NCBI GenBank assembly: GCA_037043235.1
Contig: JAWRVZ010000064.1
Location: 3,384,501 to 3,448,500, forward strand
Source of the DNA: Rhodeus uyekii
Taxonomy: Eukaryota; Chordata; Actinopteri; Cypriniformes; Acheilognathidae
DNA length: 64,000 nucleotides
Direction: 5' to 3'
Made by a program: the position numbers and the translations under genes. Of the stretch, positions 48,781-61,414 are shown piece after piece. The notes beneath the pieces were generated by a model. That model did not search any database. It had not been told where the DNA came from and was given only the letters and a program-made list of their open reading frames with translations. Positions within the stretch are counted from its first letter, which is position 1. Each line of letters begins with the position of its first letter.

Positions 48781-49750
48781 AACGCACAGGCTTACCTGGG
48801 CTTAAACTCCAGGCTAAGGGAGGGCCCCAGTGATGCTGGAAAAATGTACAAATGCAATTTTAAAATTACTTTAAAAGCAAAGGGATATATTGTAGTTTTA
48901 ATGTATGTGCTTGCATTTCAAGGATCTGCCAAGACCCACCACATCTAGCAAATCACACACACAGGACACATCACTTTCATTTGAAGACAGCAGTCCAAAA
49001 CCATTCAATCAAATCAGCAAACAGGCAAAAGTTCACTTCAATAATGAACAAAGAGCCAGCAATGGTTTTTAGTTCGTTTTTTGAGAAAACAGAGATAATT
49101 TGAAAAAAAGCGTGATCTATGTTAATATAGCTCTCTACTGTATATATAGCACAGGCTACAACTTTATTAAAGTCACAAGAGAAACATTTTGCTGAAAAAT
49201 TCTGGATACACAGTCTTCCAAATTAGAGTTTTTAAGTCATTATGTACATTAACAATAATTTGGGACACATATAATGTGATTTAATGGCAAACTATGTGAA
49301 TGGTTCAACTGGTGGTCTTTGGCGTGACAGGATTTTGAACAGTAGTTGGACGTGGGAACGCTTGAAAACAATCTGTTCAAAGATATGACGCGGCACTACT
49401 CTTCTTGTCCAGTGTGCCACCCCTTCAGTTAAACCCTCTCAGAAGGCGGTCGCACACCGGACAAGGGAGTCACACCACCAGGACAACTAGGGTATTGCCC
49501 CGGATGGGTCGCGTTCAGTTCAAGACAGCAGTATTAATAATCTATTCACAAAAGATCAGTTCAGTTCAGAAAAAAAGTTCTGATAAGTTTGGTGTTTTGA
49601 AATAAAAGAACAAACAGAAAGAGAAAGATTGATCTATGTTACCCATTGTCTCTCTATATGAAGCATAACTTCATTAAAGCCACAGAAAGACAAACATTTT
49701 GCTAAACAAATTAACAATAAGGTTGTTATTGTAAGGTAGTTATTGTTACT
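48781..49750. mobile_element. possible hAT-related tract with diverged tandem duplication
   Basis: The start CAGGGCCACATTAACGCACA resembles starts of fish hAT/BED-finger elements. Two diverged segments repeat in order: AGACAGCAGT at 48985 and 49523, TGATCTATGTTA at about 49112 and 49630, and an AACATTTTGCTRAA phrase at about 49180 and 49695. So roughly 250 bp is duplicated about 520-540 bp apart. No transposase frame was seen and the opposite terminus is not identified. Confidence 0.4.
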
Positions 49751-50675
49751 ACCTTCCTTGTAAGGTAGTCCCCACATTTACATTTTTACCATTATAAAAA
49801 ACAATCAGAAAACAATATGTTGGTGTATTTTTATATGAAATTATAAATGAGTGGAAGTTTGTTTATGAAAGTTTTATTGCATTTATTTCTACATAACAAA
49901 AAGCTGATTAGATAGGAAAGTGGGGCTGATGTAGACAGGTAGCCTGTTCAAATACTTCTGACTATGTGCCAATGTAGTTCATGCAGTGATCTTTGCAAAA
50001 CTTGTTATATGACAGACTTATAGGTTTGATTGTTTTGTTAATGATTTGTTTATGCAAAATAAAAGGCTGAACTTACACTTTGTGATTAAGAAGATTAAGT
50101 GATTGTAGACAATAGTTCTGGTGAATGAAGAGCTCCTCAAAAGGTAAAGCCCAAGGGCCTCCGATTGGTTTAATCCTCCATGCTCTTGAAAATGTAAAGG
50201 GAGACACAACAAACCTCCTGACAGTACATATGGATGTGCCATCCTGGATGAGCAGGACTGCCTGTGCAACCTGACTGGGTTGCAGGTACTGCCTCAAGCT
50301 ACAGAGAGTGACAAGGACCCTAACATAACACACAACTAAAGACAAATCAGTTAGGAAGAATAAGGAGAGAACAATTGTCTATAGACACCACCGCCAAAAT
50401 CATTCCCTTTTGAGGTGTAGTCTTGCTGTTGCTTCATCAGTGCACCTGATGTCACTTTCATTTGCACCAAAGCAGTTGAAAATGATTCACAATCACGTAA
50501 GCTTCCTAATTGGACACATATATGCACATGAAGTTTAACTGACTGTGCTTTAACTTTAACTGTGTATGAATGCATATATGTACTGTGTTTAAGGCACTCA
50601 TACACACTGTTAATAAATATAAGGTAACACTTGATCATCACAGTGTAACACAGTTAAAGTTAATGCAAATATATA
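49751..50675. other. unassigned DNA
   Basis: No gene recognised. Confidence 0.5.
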
Positions 50676-51761
50676 CAGTAATACCTCAGTTTACGAGTTT
50701 AATTCGTTCCAAGAGCGAGCTCGTAACCCAAAATTCTTGTACACCAAAACAATTTCCCCATAAGAATGCACTAAAAATCAATTGATTCGTTCCACACGAC
50801 CATAAATGCCCATTTTAAATATTTTTGGGGTTTTAACCTATTAATTACATTTAAAATTAAAACCATTAAGATCTCATATAAATATTAATTAATTATTGAC
50901 AATTAAACTCTAAAAATATTTTACAATTTACTGTAACGCGCACTTTACCTCTCTCTGCTGGCGTAATGGAGACGAGAGGAGAGGGGAGGGAGGAGGGGCG
51001 AGCGGGGCGGGGTGTTACTTCTTACAGGGAAAATTTCGTACCTTCTTTTTATATGCTGTACTGTACATATATATTTCATTACATTGTTGCGTTGCTACTT
51101 TTAATAACCAGACAGGTTCCTTCTCGTTCAGAGATTTTATTGAGAACTAACGGATTGCTGCTCTGGCCGCAACCCACGCCGTACATAACAGAAGAATCAA
51201 AACTATATGTCTGCTTCTGAGCCCTCTCTAATCCCTCGCAACTCAACTCTCTCTCAAGCCACCCTGAAACCCCGCAGTTTAAAGTGACAAGACTTTGTGA
51301 CAAATTATCTGTTCAGAGTTATAACTATGTTCTAGTATGCTGTTCTCTAAAAGTGTATGGCCTTTTAAGAACTTCATTACCCCTGGATGAGTCGAGAACT
51401 CACGTGAGCCTCATTAGTATGCAATGTGTCGTGTTGGTAACACATTCTCCCTTAATAAAGTTTCATCATATTCACATGTAACAGTCGTTGTGATGTTTAA
51501 CGGAATGAACAACAACTTATAAAAGAATGCACTGTGGTGAATGATGCACCCAAACTGATCGACGCTGAGAGAATGAACGAGTTAAGGGGTGATGAAGGGG
51601 TTGGAACAGCCTTACTGTTTTATGAGAGGCTGTGTTTAGGATACTTCCAGTAAAAATGCCAGTTAATGATGATGTCGATCTTTTCCACACAAAAATGCAC
51701 GTGGGCGTATATACAAATATATATACATATACAAAGTCACTCGTAAACCGAGGTATTACTG
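50676..51761. mobile_element. 1.09-kb pogo/Tigger-type non-autonomous element
   Basis: TA at 50674-50675 and 51762-51763 flank the ends CAGTAATACCTCAGTTTACG and, on the other strand, CAGTAATACCTCGGTTTACG, which match at 19 of 20 positions. Inner words of the left end (ATTCGTTCCA, GAGCTCGTAA) are typical of this Tigger group. The interior has a purine-rich G tract (50970-51010) and no transposase frame. The good match of the ends suggests a more recent insertion than the other pogo-type elements here. Confidence 0.85.
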
Positions 51762-51763
<2 letters not shown>

Positions 51764-51809
<46 letters not shown>

Positions 51810-51819
51810 TGTTTCATTT

Positions 51820-51918
<99 letters not shown>

Positions 51919-51924
51919 AAACAC
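51764..51924. repeat. compound AT/CA/AT/GT microsatellite, palindromic
   Basis: AT run to 51806, then GTGTTTCATTTACACACAC, an AT run 51832-51879, a GT run to 51913 and GTAAATTAAACAC. The part 51809-51924 is an imperfect palindrome of about 116 bp. Confidence 0.9.
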
Positions 51925-52386
51925 TTACGCAATCTTATTCCTAAACCACTAATCACAAACCTCTTTCACTAAACCACAGCAAAAAAAATCAAGTCTATGT
52001 TCTTGCTGGAAAATGTTTTCACAGAAAAAGCAATGATCGTGTCTGTAACATTTTACATTGGTATGAAACAGCTTCACAAACAGCTTCTTTTCATACAAAC
52101 GTTATACGTGCTCATATTACAAATATCCAATTTGAACAGAAGTACTGAAACAAGCACTGTTCATAGTTTAAAGTTTGGATGAACATTGACGTCTACGGTA
52201 TCAAAATACACTAAATGACTTTGAAGTATTTGGGGTTTATATAATGATTGTATTGATTGCATTAATATTATTACGGCTAAAACATATATTTGTCATTGAA
52301 TCATTTGTTCAAGAGATTTGTTCAAAAAAATGGTGATTCATCCAGGAATTAAACAAGGGAAGTGATAGAATCATGCTTCAAACATA

Positions 52387-52390
<4 letters not shown>
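51925..52390. other. unassigned DNA
   Basis: Nothing recognised. Confidence 0.5.

Positions 52391-52468
<78 letters not shown>
52391..52468. repeat. (AT)n microsatellite
   Basis: About 38 AT units. Confidence 0.97.
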
Positions 52469-52471
<3 letters not shown>

Positions 52472-53737
52472 TGTTAAAAATGTTAAATAAACTGCAGCAA
52501 TGAATATGTTATCAGAACCTCTAATACATTACATGTTATTTTGTGCAGTTGTTTGTTAAAAATTATGGTATATAAATATATCTCTTTTTGAAACCAAAAA
52601 AAAAAAAGTGATTCTAATGTGAATCATGTAGCTTTAATGTAATGAAATTGAATTATAAATCATAATTTAGTTCTGAACTGCTTACAATTCTGACATATGC
52701 AAAATCATATTTAACGCCAGAGCCAGAGCTTCTTTCTCATCTGCATCAGGCATGTATGGGCACAGGGAAGACTGTGATACCATACTAGCAGTTTTTGGAT
52801 CAGACTAGCATCCTTACATTCTCAGTCCCATCCATCTTCCGCCTGTGATAAATGAGGATCAACAAGGCAAACCACATCCGTCTGTTGTCTTTGTGTCAAT
52901 AGGAGATGAGAATATATAAGTCACACCAAGGAAATGGAGAGCAAACATTTATAATAGTGCCACCTGTCTACTATATTAATCAATCATCCTGTTTGCAACA
53001 CAAGCATCAGGGTTCAGACACACGCATGACGATGCGGCTAATTTACACATTTTAATCTGCATCTATGTATCACTGATCCTTGAGTTCTGAGACAAAAAAG
53101 GCTACACTTGCTGAATAATAAAGTGTTGACAAATTAATGCACAAGCTTTTTTGTTTGCTAGTATCTAGTATTGCTAACCTAATTAAAATGAGGCATAACA
53201 TTTTAAAAATTCTGTCAAGTTGTAATGCTTTACCATCACAGGAATACATTACAGGAATACAAAAAAAATGTAAATATAAATTTTCTTTTAAATTGTAATA
53301 ACATTCACCTTTTTTCTGTGTTATTTATCAAATACCAATATTAACTTTCATGTTTTCAAGACATAGAAAAAATGTTTCCTTAAACTATTATTTTGTACAT
53401 TAATTGCTTCACTGAGGAAAGGGGATTTCAACGATTATGAGGCATGATGATAAATTGGATAAGATAAAGATGAAAATGCACCATTTCATTTTATTTTCTA
53501 AAAACATTCTAGAGACCATCTGAAAAACATCAACAAAAATCATCTAAAAACAAACAGCAGGTAAAATTGCTAACAAATACTAACATTTCACATCATAAAT
53601 CACTCTCTGTACGCTCTGTAACATCTTCTCTATATCTACTTTTATATCTCAAATAAAAACCCATCGCTGTATCATATCTGTATCTGTATCATATCCGTTT
53701 TTTATATAACTGATATCAGTCTCAGCCAGGTTTGTTA
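52469..53737. other. unassigned AT-rich DNA
   Basis: No gene or recognised element. Confidence 0.5.
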
Positions 53738-55921
53738 CAGTTTTTACCAATTGCTTACACACAAAAAAAATTCATGTCACACGATTTTTTAAACCTCTCA
53801 CTCAAAGTGCAAAACTACATGCCAAATTTTCTAAACTATAAGTTATTTCTCAGCCTTTGACCCTTTTCAAAACACTATTATCTACCTAAAACACAAAGAT
53901 CTATCAGGAAGTGACTTGCTTTCCTTTTCCAAACACAGCCAATCAAAATTCTACACTTATTCCCCAGGTCACACAGACACACTCCTCACCTGTTCAAACA
54001 CTAATTGCTTAACTGATCACTAACTAATCACTGCTTTACTTTACAGTAGTATAGATAGGCCTATAAATATGTCAAAGGTCAGATGACCTGTTTTGAACAA
54101 TGGATGCTAACAATGAACAGAGAGCAAGAGTAGTTGGAGGAAGAGGCAGGGAACAACGAGTACAAATACCAAGAGGAGGAGGAGGAAGAAGGGGAAGAGG
54201 AAGAGGGAGGGGGCAAATAAGAGAAAAGAAGGAGAGTCAATCCAGCCTCGCTCATGGTCAAATCTGTGATTAATTACATCGTTGATTACATTTGTAACTC
54301 TCAGCCATCCATTTACTGCACATGAATGAGGTTGGTTATACTACATTTTTATAGTACATGTACTACATATTTTTGTAAATGGTTTACATACTGTGTTTAA
54401 ATTCTGTACAATTCAACAGTGGAAATTCAAAGACATCATCGAGGATGAGGACGAGGACTGCAATTATAAATATGGTTTTGGCCAACAATGCAATTAGGAT
54501 TCGAGAGATAAGGGAGCATTATCTTGAATAATGACACCATATTCTACAACATCAATTATGTAAGCCTGTCGACCATACAACGCATCCTCCAACGGCACCA
54601 AGTGACGATAAAACAACTTTACAAGGTGCCATCGCAAGAATCTGAGACATGACTTTGAAGGGGTATGTATGCAACAATATTTCCAGTACTTCAGACATAC
54701 CATATGTACTCATCTGCATATAATTTTGCTTGTTACAAAGAGTATCAGAGATGTATCCCCATGTAATTCATCACAAATTTATTTATGTGGATCAGGTTGG
54801 CTTCAACCTCACCAAAACCAGGCGTCGTGGACGAAATGTAATAGGACAGAGGGCAATTACCAATGTCTCTGGACAGCATAGGGGTAATATAACTGTGCCG
54901 CGTGCTGCCATCACTCAAAACGGGGACCTCCAACACAATGCCACACTGGGTCCATACAACACCGGCCATATACTCACTGTTCTGAATGCAATTCACACAA
55001 TGATTGTCCCTGATCCAGATCAGGCGCCTACTAGATTTGTGGTTATATGGGACAATGTTAGTTTTCACTGGGCTGTTCTGATACAAAACTGGTTTGCCAT
55101 TCATTCACAATTTGTAGTTTTGTACCTAGCCCCATTTTCACCTTTTCTAAGTCCCATAGAGGAATTCTTCTCAGCCTGGCGCTGCAAAGTGTATGATCAC
55201 CAACCCTTTGCCCGCATGCTGCTTCTCCAGGCAATGGAGGACGCATGTGGAGACACAGAGGTTGCTTCTGTCCAAGGTTGGATACGCCACGCTAGGAGAT
55301 ACTTCCCTTGATGTTTGGCAAGAGAAAACGTATCTTGTGATGTGGACAAAATATTGTGGCCAGACCAAGCTCGGAGAAGAGATGAAGCTTAGCACTGGAA
55401 ACTGCACCCTCCCTCCTTCCTGCCAATTCCTTGGAGGGAGGGGACCCCACACACAATTTACTGTATTCTACTCTAAAGAATATACTTTTGGTTTACATGT
55501 TTATAGTTTTTTTGAACGCTAATGTATACAACAGTAATGTTTGGTCAAATAAATATTTTCTGTTTCTACATTGCATTGGCGTTTCCGGTGTACTTGTTAC
55601 ACCTCTCAGCAGATTTCTTTCACTGTAGAACATTGTATTAAAATTTAGATATAAGCCTATTAAAGACCAAAGAGCTTCAGATTTAGAACAGAAATGTTTA
55701 CATGGTGTATCCAAAAAATTATTATTATGAAAGAAGTGTTTACCATTAAATGCAAATGCTTCATTCTGACATGTGTTTATGGCATTTTGAATGCAGCGTT
55801 GCATTTTGAAGGAGATGTGAGGCATTTTGCATTTTGTGTGTGTAGTTTTAAGAATTGTGTGTAGAGTTTCGAAAAACTGAGACTTAGTTTTGAAAACGTG
55901 TGTAAGCAATTGGAAAAATTG
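53738..55921 (+). mobile_element. 2.18-kb IS630/Tc1-like DNA transposon
   Basis: TA at 53736-53737 and 55922-55923 flank the element. The left end CAGTTTTTACCAATTGCTTA pairs with the right end, reverse complement CAATTTTTCCAATTGCTTAC, so the terminal repeats are about 26 bp with a few differences. Further inside, both ends carry phrases built on AAAACTACA/GTAGTTTT and ACACAAA-type words. A single transposase gene occupies the middle, on the plus strand. Both ends and most of the gene are present, which makes it the most complete transposon in the window. Confidence 0.85.
54100..55392 (+). pseudogene. IS630/Tc1-like DDE transposase, decayed
   Basis: The ATG at 54100 opens a 57-codon N-terminus rich in Arg-Gly (RGGGGRRGRGRGRG), ended by a TAA at 54271. 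The DNA-binding part survives in scraps: LANNAIRIREIREH near 54480 and VSLSTIQRILQRHQVTIKQL near 54560-54620. From 54730 a 193-codon open stretch holds the catalytic core. The first aspartate is in IYVDQVGFNL (residue 21), the second in VIWDNVSFH (108) and the glutamate in SPIEEFFSAW (144). By my count 35 residues separate the last two. The TGA at 55309-55311 stands where the family has arginine (CGA to TGA), and the next 26 codons still match the family C-terminus (CDVDKILWPDQARRRD) up to TAG at 55390. The protein cuts and joins DNA in the nucleus; this copy cannot make it. Confidence 0.85.
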
Positions 55922-55923
55922 TA

Positions 55924-56329
55924 ATTGTTTTTCCACTTCTATTGGGGTAAATGGAAACCCTACCTAAAGAGGTTGTTCTACATTAAACAAAACACAGTTC
56001 TCATGCAATATGGGGAGGAAGAAAGATCTTTCTGAAGATGAAAAACATGACAATGTTATGCGAAAGGCATGAAATCAAATAATTTTGTGTGCAAACTGAA
56101 TGGAGAGTATCGAACTATCATATTTGAGTAATTTACACCACAAGAACTCAAATAAAGGTGTATTAAGTCAAATGTATATCAAAATAATGAATTGTATTAA
56201 TAAACTGGTGTCTCTGACCAAACCTCACAACGATAAACATATACAGTTGGTATAGAAATACATTTCCAGAGAGTTTTATTGCTGTGATGTTTTTGCAGCA
56301 TTGGATATTGCACTCTCCTGAATGAAAAT
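55924..56329. other. unassigned DNA
   Basis: Nothing recognised. Confidence 0.5.
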
Positions 56330-57123
56330 TCAGTAGCGTGCAACTAGCAAGACTTCATCCACATCCTCCCTGACTTTGCTCAATGTCTGTGCGAGTAGGC
56401 TCACTTGGGAAAACCCATACTTGTGTAGGCCCCAGGGCCAGCTGTGTGCCAGCACATCTGAGCTGTACTCAATCAGGGAGTAAAATAACTGGCATTGGGA
56501 TGTGTCCAGAGAGGTAAATATGTCTACCTGTGCGGAAGGTAGCTCTGCTGGAAACTCCACAGCTTGTAATGCACTACAGGAGTGGGAGGCCCACAGAAAT
56601 TGGCTCAGCAGGATAGCCCCCACTGTGATCCTTAGGTCACCCTGCCTATTCACCAAAGTAGCCCTTTGCTGGTCAGAGAAGAGGGGCCTCCACTTCTTTG
56701 GAGGTATTGGAGTCTGGACCACAGCACCAAGATAGTTGTATTCTCACAGTAGGAATATGACTCTCTCCGCAAAAGACATCTCAGCTTGATTTAAGCCCAG
56801 ACACTTAAGGCAGAGATTGTGACTGTTAGACAGTGCCAGGTAATGACGATATCCAGAAATATACGAGTGGAATGACATGTTTAAAAAGACACGGTGTCAC
56901 ATGTGTGTTCGCACTTGAATGGGAATAAGGTCTTTTCAATACATTTCTTACAATAGGCACATTCAAAACCATAAAACATTAAATGGGCATGTTTCTCTCC
57001 CAAGCAATGAATGCACATGTTGAGTGTGTCCTCACGTGTCAGAAACTTGAGACGTGGAGGCACATATTTCTTAAAATACTTGCTAGTATTCTCAATTTTA
57101 GATTTGAGTGTGTGCTTTACCAC
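56330..57123 (-). pseudogene. DIRS-type ORF1 (gag-like) remnant
   Basis: Minus strand. The 57123-56881 part gives PRLKFLTREDTLNMCIHCLG, EKHAH and FECAYCKKC, with CxxC pairs spaced as in fish DIRS ORF1. Next (56850-56750) YLALSNSHNLCLKCLGLNQA is a second similar motif, followed by a TGA. Then 56722-56330 is open for 130 codons, including PIPPKKWRPLFSDQQRATLV and FPAELPSAQVDIF, ending at a stop. The order fits a DIRS- or Ngaro-like structural protein that is broken by at least one stop and one frame change. No polymerase or recombinase follows. The open part is recognised only by its position. Confidence 0.55.
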
Positions 57124-57660
57124 ACACTAAACACACAAACGCTGTGTGCACTCTACAGTATACTTGTGGGCATTCCACTAATGACGTCAACCAAAACATT
57201 TGGTGTTTTCACAGAAGCTTCAGTCACTGGTTTTGCTGATGGTGTCCTCATAGACTTAAACCAAGACAGTTTAGATATCTTATTAGAAAGGGAATTTCAG
57301 ATCCATGTCATTCATTATTGTCATGTTGTCAAAATCCCTGACTAGTAGGCAATCACCTCTGACTGACATGAGAGTGGTTGTAAATTCAAAAATTAAATAG
57401 GTGTTAGATTGGATTTATGACTGGTTTAATGATCTCACACCTCTCACCCTGCCATGGAGGTTTTAACGGTTTGTTCCTTCCTGGTTTGCTTTTCTCTTCC
57501 AGTCTTGAGGGGCAAAAAGGTGTAATGTCTGTGAACATGTTTCCTTTGATTGTGGAGGCTTAAAAGACACACAAGCAAGTTATGTTAATTGAGTCAATCA
57601 GGAAGACCATTAACCCTTAACCCACTTAAATACTTATTTTTAGAAAAAGTGTCTCTGTCT
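57124..57660. other. unassigned DNA
   Basis: A plus-strand open frame over 56983-57345 overlaps the DIRS remnant and shows no motif. Confidence 0.45.
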
Positions 57661-57720
57661 GTGTCTCTGTGTATGTGTGTGGTTCTGTGTGTGTGTGTGG
57701 TTGTGTGTGTGTGTGTGTGT
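57661..57720. repeat. imperfect (GT)n microsatellite
   Basis: GT runs interrupted by GGTT and CT. Confidence 0.92.
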
Positions 57721-58109
57721 CAGCACCTCAGTAGGATGAGTAGTACCTGAACAATAGGTTAATGTTAGTGCCAAATAAAGAATTATTCAAGCCAAAGAGC
57801 TATCATTACTCACACATTACACATTACCCCTTTTTTCCACAAAAAGAAGAGGTGTTATGTTTCGTGTTGTCCTTTCTAGAACATCTGTATCTCTGTTTGC
57901 AAACACTTCGACAGGATAAACGACAAACCTACATTTCAAATAATTTACCTGAGGTGCTTGCCAACCACAGGGAACAGATGTTGATCACTACATTTTAGGA
58001 CATTATGCATAAGAAAGCTAATCTATAATCTTTGGGAGGACAGAACACATTACTTATGTGATCCAGTCAAAGCTTCCTACTAAAAGAAAAATACCACACC
58101 GTAAGTATG
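57721..58109. other. unassigned DNA
   Basis: Nothing recognised. Confidence 0.5.
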
Positions 58110-58416
58110 TGTCACAGTATAACAGTGCTGGTGTGGAAAGACACGGATATCCAGAACTGCTGCAATCACTCTTTATTAACGAAACAAAACAAAATCTTCC
58201 AAATCTTGAAATCAGAACATAGACGGCACTCCTCAGTGCAAAACCTAGGAATCACGTCCAATAAGTAACGACCACAACTGACAAAGACATGGAAACACAG
58301 GAGGGTACTTATGATGATCACACATGAGGAACACCTGACAGGCATTAACAAGGAAAGTGATAAACAAAGCACGGAACGAACAGGACCCGGAAGTGAAACA
58401 TGACGAGACTGTGACA
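58110..58416 (-). mobile_element. Gypsy-type 3' LTR, 307 bp
   Basis: On the minus strand it starts TGTCACAGTCTCGTCATG and ends GCACTGTTATACTGTGACA. It carries CACTTCCGGGTCCTGT, the hairpin GCACT-GAGG-AGTGC (58226-58239) and a TTAATAAAGAG polyadenylation-type signal near 58175. A short purine tract lies just outside its start (plus strand GTACGCCCCTTCC), which is the polypurine-tract position. The sequence to the right is therefore internal to the element, and this is its 3' LTR. Confidence 0.75.
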
Positions 58417-58930
58417 GTACGCCCCTTCCACAAGGCATGACCTCACGCTGCATGAGGCACACTTTGCGGAGGAGAGGGAGGGGGGAAAGGAGGAGGACTA
58501 GACAGACCAGACAACAGAGAAAACATGGGCGTGGGGTTGGGCACCCTGGAGACCGATACACACAGAGCAGTCCAGAGTCAGGGTGGTCTCCAGGGTTGTC
58601 TCCAGGGTAGTACCGGGTCCTTGGAGGACCAGGGTGGTACAGGTGGCACCAGGGGCCAGGCAGGTGGGAATGTTCAGGGCGGTGCCGGGGGAACAAGGGG
58701 CTAGGCATTTGAGGATGTCCAGGGCGGCACCGGAATCCTGGCTTTCCCTGGAGGCTTTGCATCCTTTGCTCCACTCACCTTCAAAGTGTCACCCCCTACC
58801 CCCCAAAAAAAATTTCAGGGTTCTCTCTGGGATGCCGTCAGGAGGCCTAAGTGGTAATTGGAGTTCAGAGGGCACCGGCATTTCTCTCCCGAGAATTATC
58901 AAGATCTCCTCCTGTGACTCCTAAAGAAAT
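58417..58930 (-). mobile_element. Gypsy-type internal 3' region
   Basis: Follows the polypurine tract on the minus strand. It is C- and P-rich when translated (repeated PGP, PRHRPEH and similar), with a frame that continues into the LTR, a feature of non-coding 3' regions rather than a real gene. Short GGTCTCCAGGGT-type words repeat near 58583-58610. No pol domain is present. Confidence 0.5.
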
Positions 58931-59982
58931 CCTTCCGAGATTCCTTGGTCGACATACTCTACGTCACCTGCAACCTCCCATAAAATAAGCCTCTCTTCCA
59001 CTACCGATCTTCTGCTGAATTCAGTCTACAGTTACCGTCTTTTGTGTCTGCTTCATAAACATAATCCTTGTCATCACTCACATCTGTGCCCAAATGTTAA
59101 GTATGACAAACATATTTTGCCAGGGGCTATGTCTCACAGATTTGATGCAAAGTTTCACACTCTTCTAAAGGCTATGGATAATTTTCAAACATAATCTTTA
59201 TAAAGGGATTGATGTATGTGTTTCCAAAACACCTATGTACTATTCAAAAGACCAAATTACTAAGAGAACAGGGTACAGCATACACTGACCCGCTAAATGT
59301 ACTTAAAGAGTAAGGTTGAGAAATCTAAGATGTTCAGTCTTCACAAAATATAGTAGTGGACCTCACTGTGGGATAAAAAAAATAGATATATAAACAGCGT
59401 TCTTATTAAAAACAGGGTGAATAGGTGTGAAATTAGTCTGTCTCATAAAGAAAAGAGAGATGGACTGGGTGGGTTTATGGTTTCCTTTATTTTGCTACCA
59501 AAAATTATGAACCTGCATCATACAAAATCATTGTTACGAGTATATCCACTTCCAGCATCCTTTCTTTTTGATTAAATATACCTGTAATTGTAAGTGTGTG
59601 AGTGTGTGTGATTTAGAAGTGTTGAGAGGACAGAAAATTAACAGGAAAAAGGGGACACAGAATAACCTTAATTTTTTATTTAACTTTAGATAATACATTT
59701 AAAATGTTAAATAACTTCTATACAATACATTTTAAAATAATTTAGATAAAATTAAAATAAAAAAATTATACTAATGATTACATTTCTTTTAGGTAATTTG
59801 TATATCTGATGTCATTTGTTACATTGCAAGTTTCTCTCTCTATTTGTCTCTTTTTCCTGTTATTTGTGTTTATCTAACACTTATAGATTACTTTTTGAGT
59901 GAAAGTTTCCTGCATGTTTTCTGTTGACATTAGCATTGTTAATGATAACCAGATACCAAACCACTAGAGCAATTGCATTAAC
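58931..59982. other. unassigned AT-rich DNA
   Basis: Nothing recognised. Confidence 0.5.
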
Positions 59983-59983
59983 T

Positions 59984-60050
<67 letters not shown>
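59983..60050. repeat. (TTCT)n microsatellite
   Basis: About 17 perfect tetranucleotide units; a purine/pyrimidine mirror tract. Confidence 0.97.
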
Positions 60051-61414
60051 CATGGTAGTCGCCCCAGGGAGGTGATTCATTATATGACAATATTGTCGCA
60101 GCACACTTGCTCTCCAGAGGAAGGTAGCACTGTTCACTTTCATACTTTCATAGTCACACATAATACAAAAATGCAAGCAATCAAATACCTGAAGGTTTGA
60201 GCCCATATTGAAATCTTCAACATTTGATTACTTGAGTGCTCCTTTGTTTTGTTTTTTGGTTTATTTTTATGGATAATTATTAATTATGAGGGTTTTTTAT
60301 AACACATCATCTTTAAAGACACATAATTTGTATTTTCTCTTTCCTTCAACACAACTATTAGAGAACAAAATGTTATAAAGATCTACTCCTCAGAGAAAGT
60401 TGCAGAAGACTCTTGAACATCTGTCTTATACACAAGATTTCTACCCTATTGAGCTCCAATGACCAGGTCACCACATGCTGGTCTAAGGCTGATCAATGAA
60501 AGGAAAGAGCACAGAGAGTGAACTGTAATGCCAGTGGAGCATTGAGCTGAACCCCCTGCTAGTTTGTTTTTGGCCCATGTGAGAAGCCCAGGACACAGGA
60601 AGTGGTCAAAACCTGACAGCCTGACTTCCTATTCATCCTATTCAAGCAAAGTAATGTCACAATCAATTTCACTTGTCTATACAAACCCACAGACATAGGA
60701 AGTACGTCTGGGGAAACCCTGTTTATTGCGTTGAATTACACTAAGCTATTTGTCAATATTACGTTTTTTACTTTATTTTTATAAAATACAGTAAATGCAG
60801 TTTATTTTAAAAAAGCATTTCAATAATTTTTTTGAATGGCATACAATAACAATAATAAAAATGAGCATGTCAATTCTTTAGTAAAGCTCTTTTATGTGAG
60901 AAAATACATATCTTTTTCTTTGATTTTTACAGGAAAGGTTTTTAGCACAAAACAAAGAGATTTTGATCTTTGCCAGAACTGGTACGTGCAGTTCATAAAA
61001 AGCGGCAGGACATGGCGTGGCATGGACAATTAAAAGAGGAGTAATAAAAGTACTAAAGTTTACTAAGATTGATATCACTAACGACATTATTCCACATCCT
61101 ATATATAATTAATCTTATCAGAATAGGGCTAATGACATATAAAATAATGCACACAACAATGAATTATCTTATGGCATCAAGATTGTGGAGCAAGTAAATT
61201 GAAAAGCATCAATCATGTGCATCTTGTTTTTCAATGCCTAAGTGTTGATAGCTTTACCCCCTCAAAGAAATATACTCTATGGAAGTTAGGGTGGAGATAG
61301 GAGTTAAGGAGTTAGGGAGTTAGGTTGGGCGGGATTCCCAGTTTGTGCGATATATCATATAGGTTTATAAACAATATGGAATGTAGAAAAAACTTTTATT
61401 TCGTTTATAGATTT
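60051..61414. other. unassigned DNA
   Basis: No gene recognised. The block 60470-60700 is non-repetitive. Confidence 0.45.

Noticed and set aside
54661..54740. Intron-like insertion (GTATGT...AAAG) in the IS630-like transposase gene
   Set aside because: No GT-AG pair between these points keeps the reading frame of both sides, and the gene is otherwise decayed. A small insertion is simpler.
58166..58774. 202-codon open frame on the minus strand
   Set aside because: It crosses from Gypsy-type internal non-coding sequence into the LTR and has only composition-driven proline and cysteine content; not a gene.
59881..60206. Lys-Glu-Arg repeat protein
   Set aside because: It is the translation of the TTCT microsatellite.
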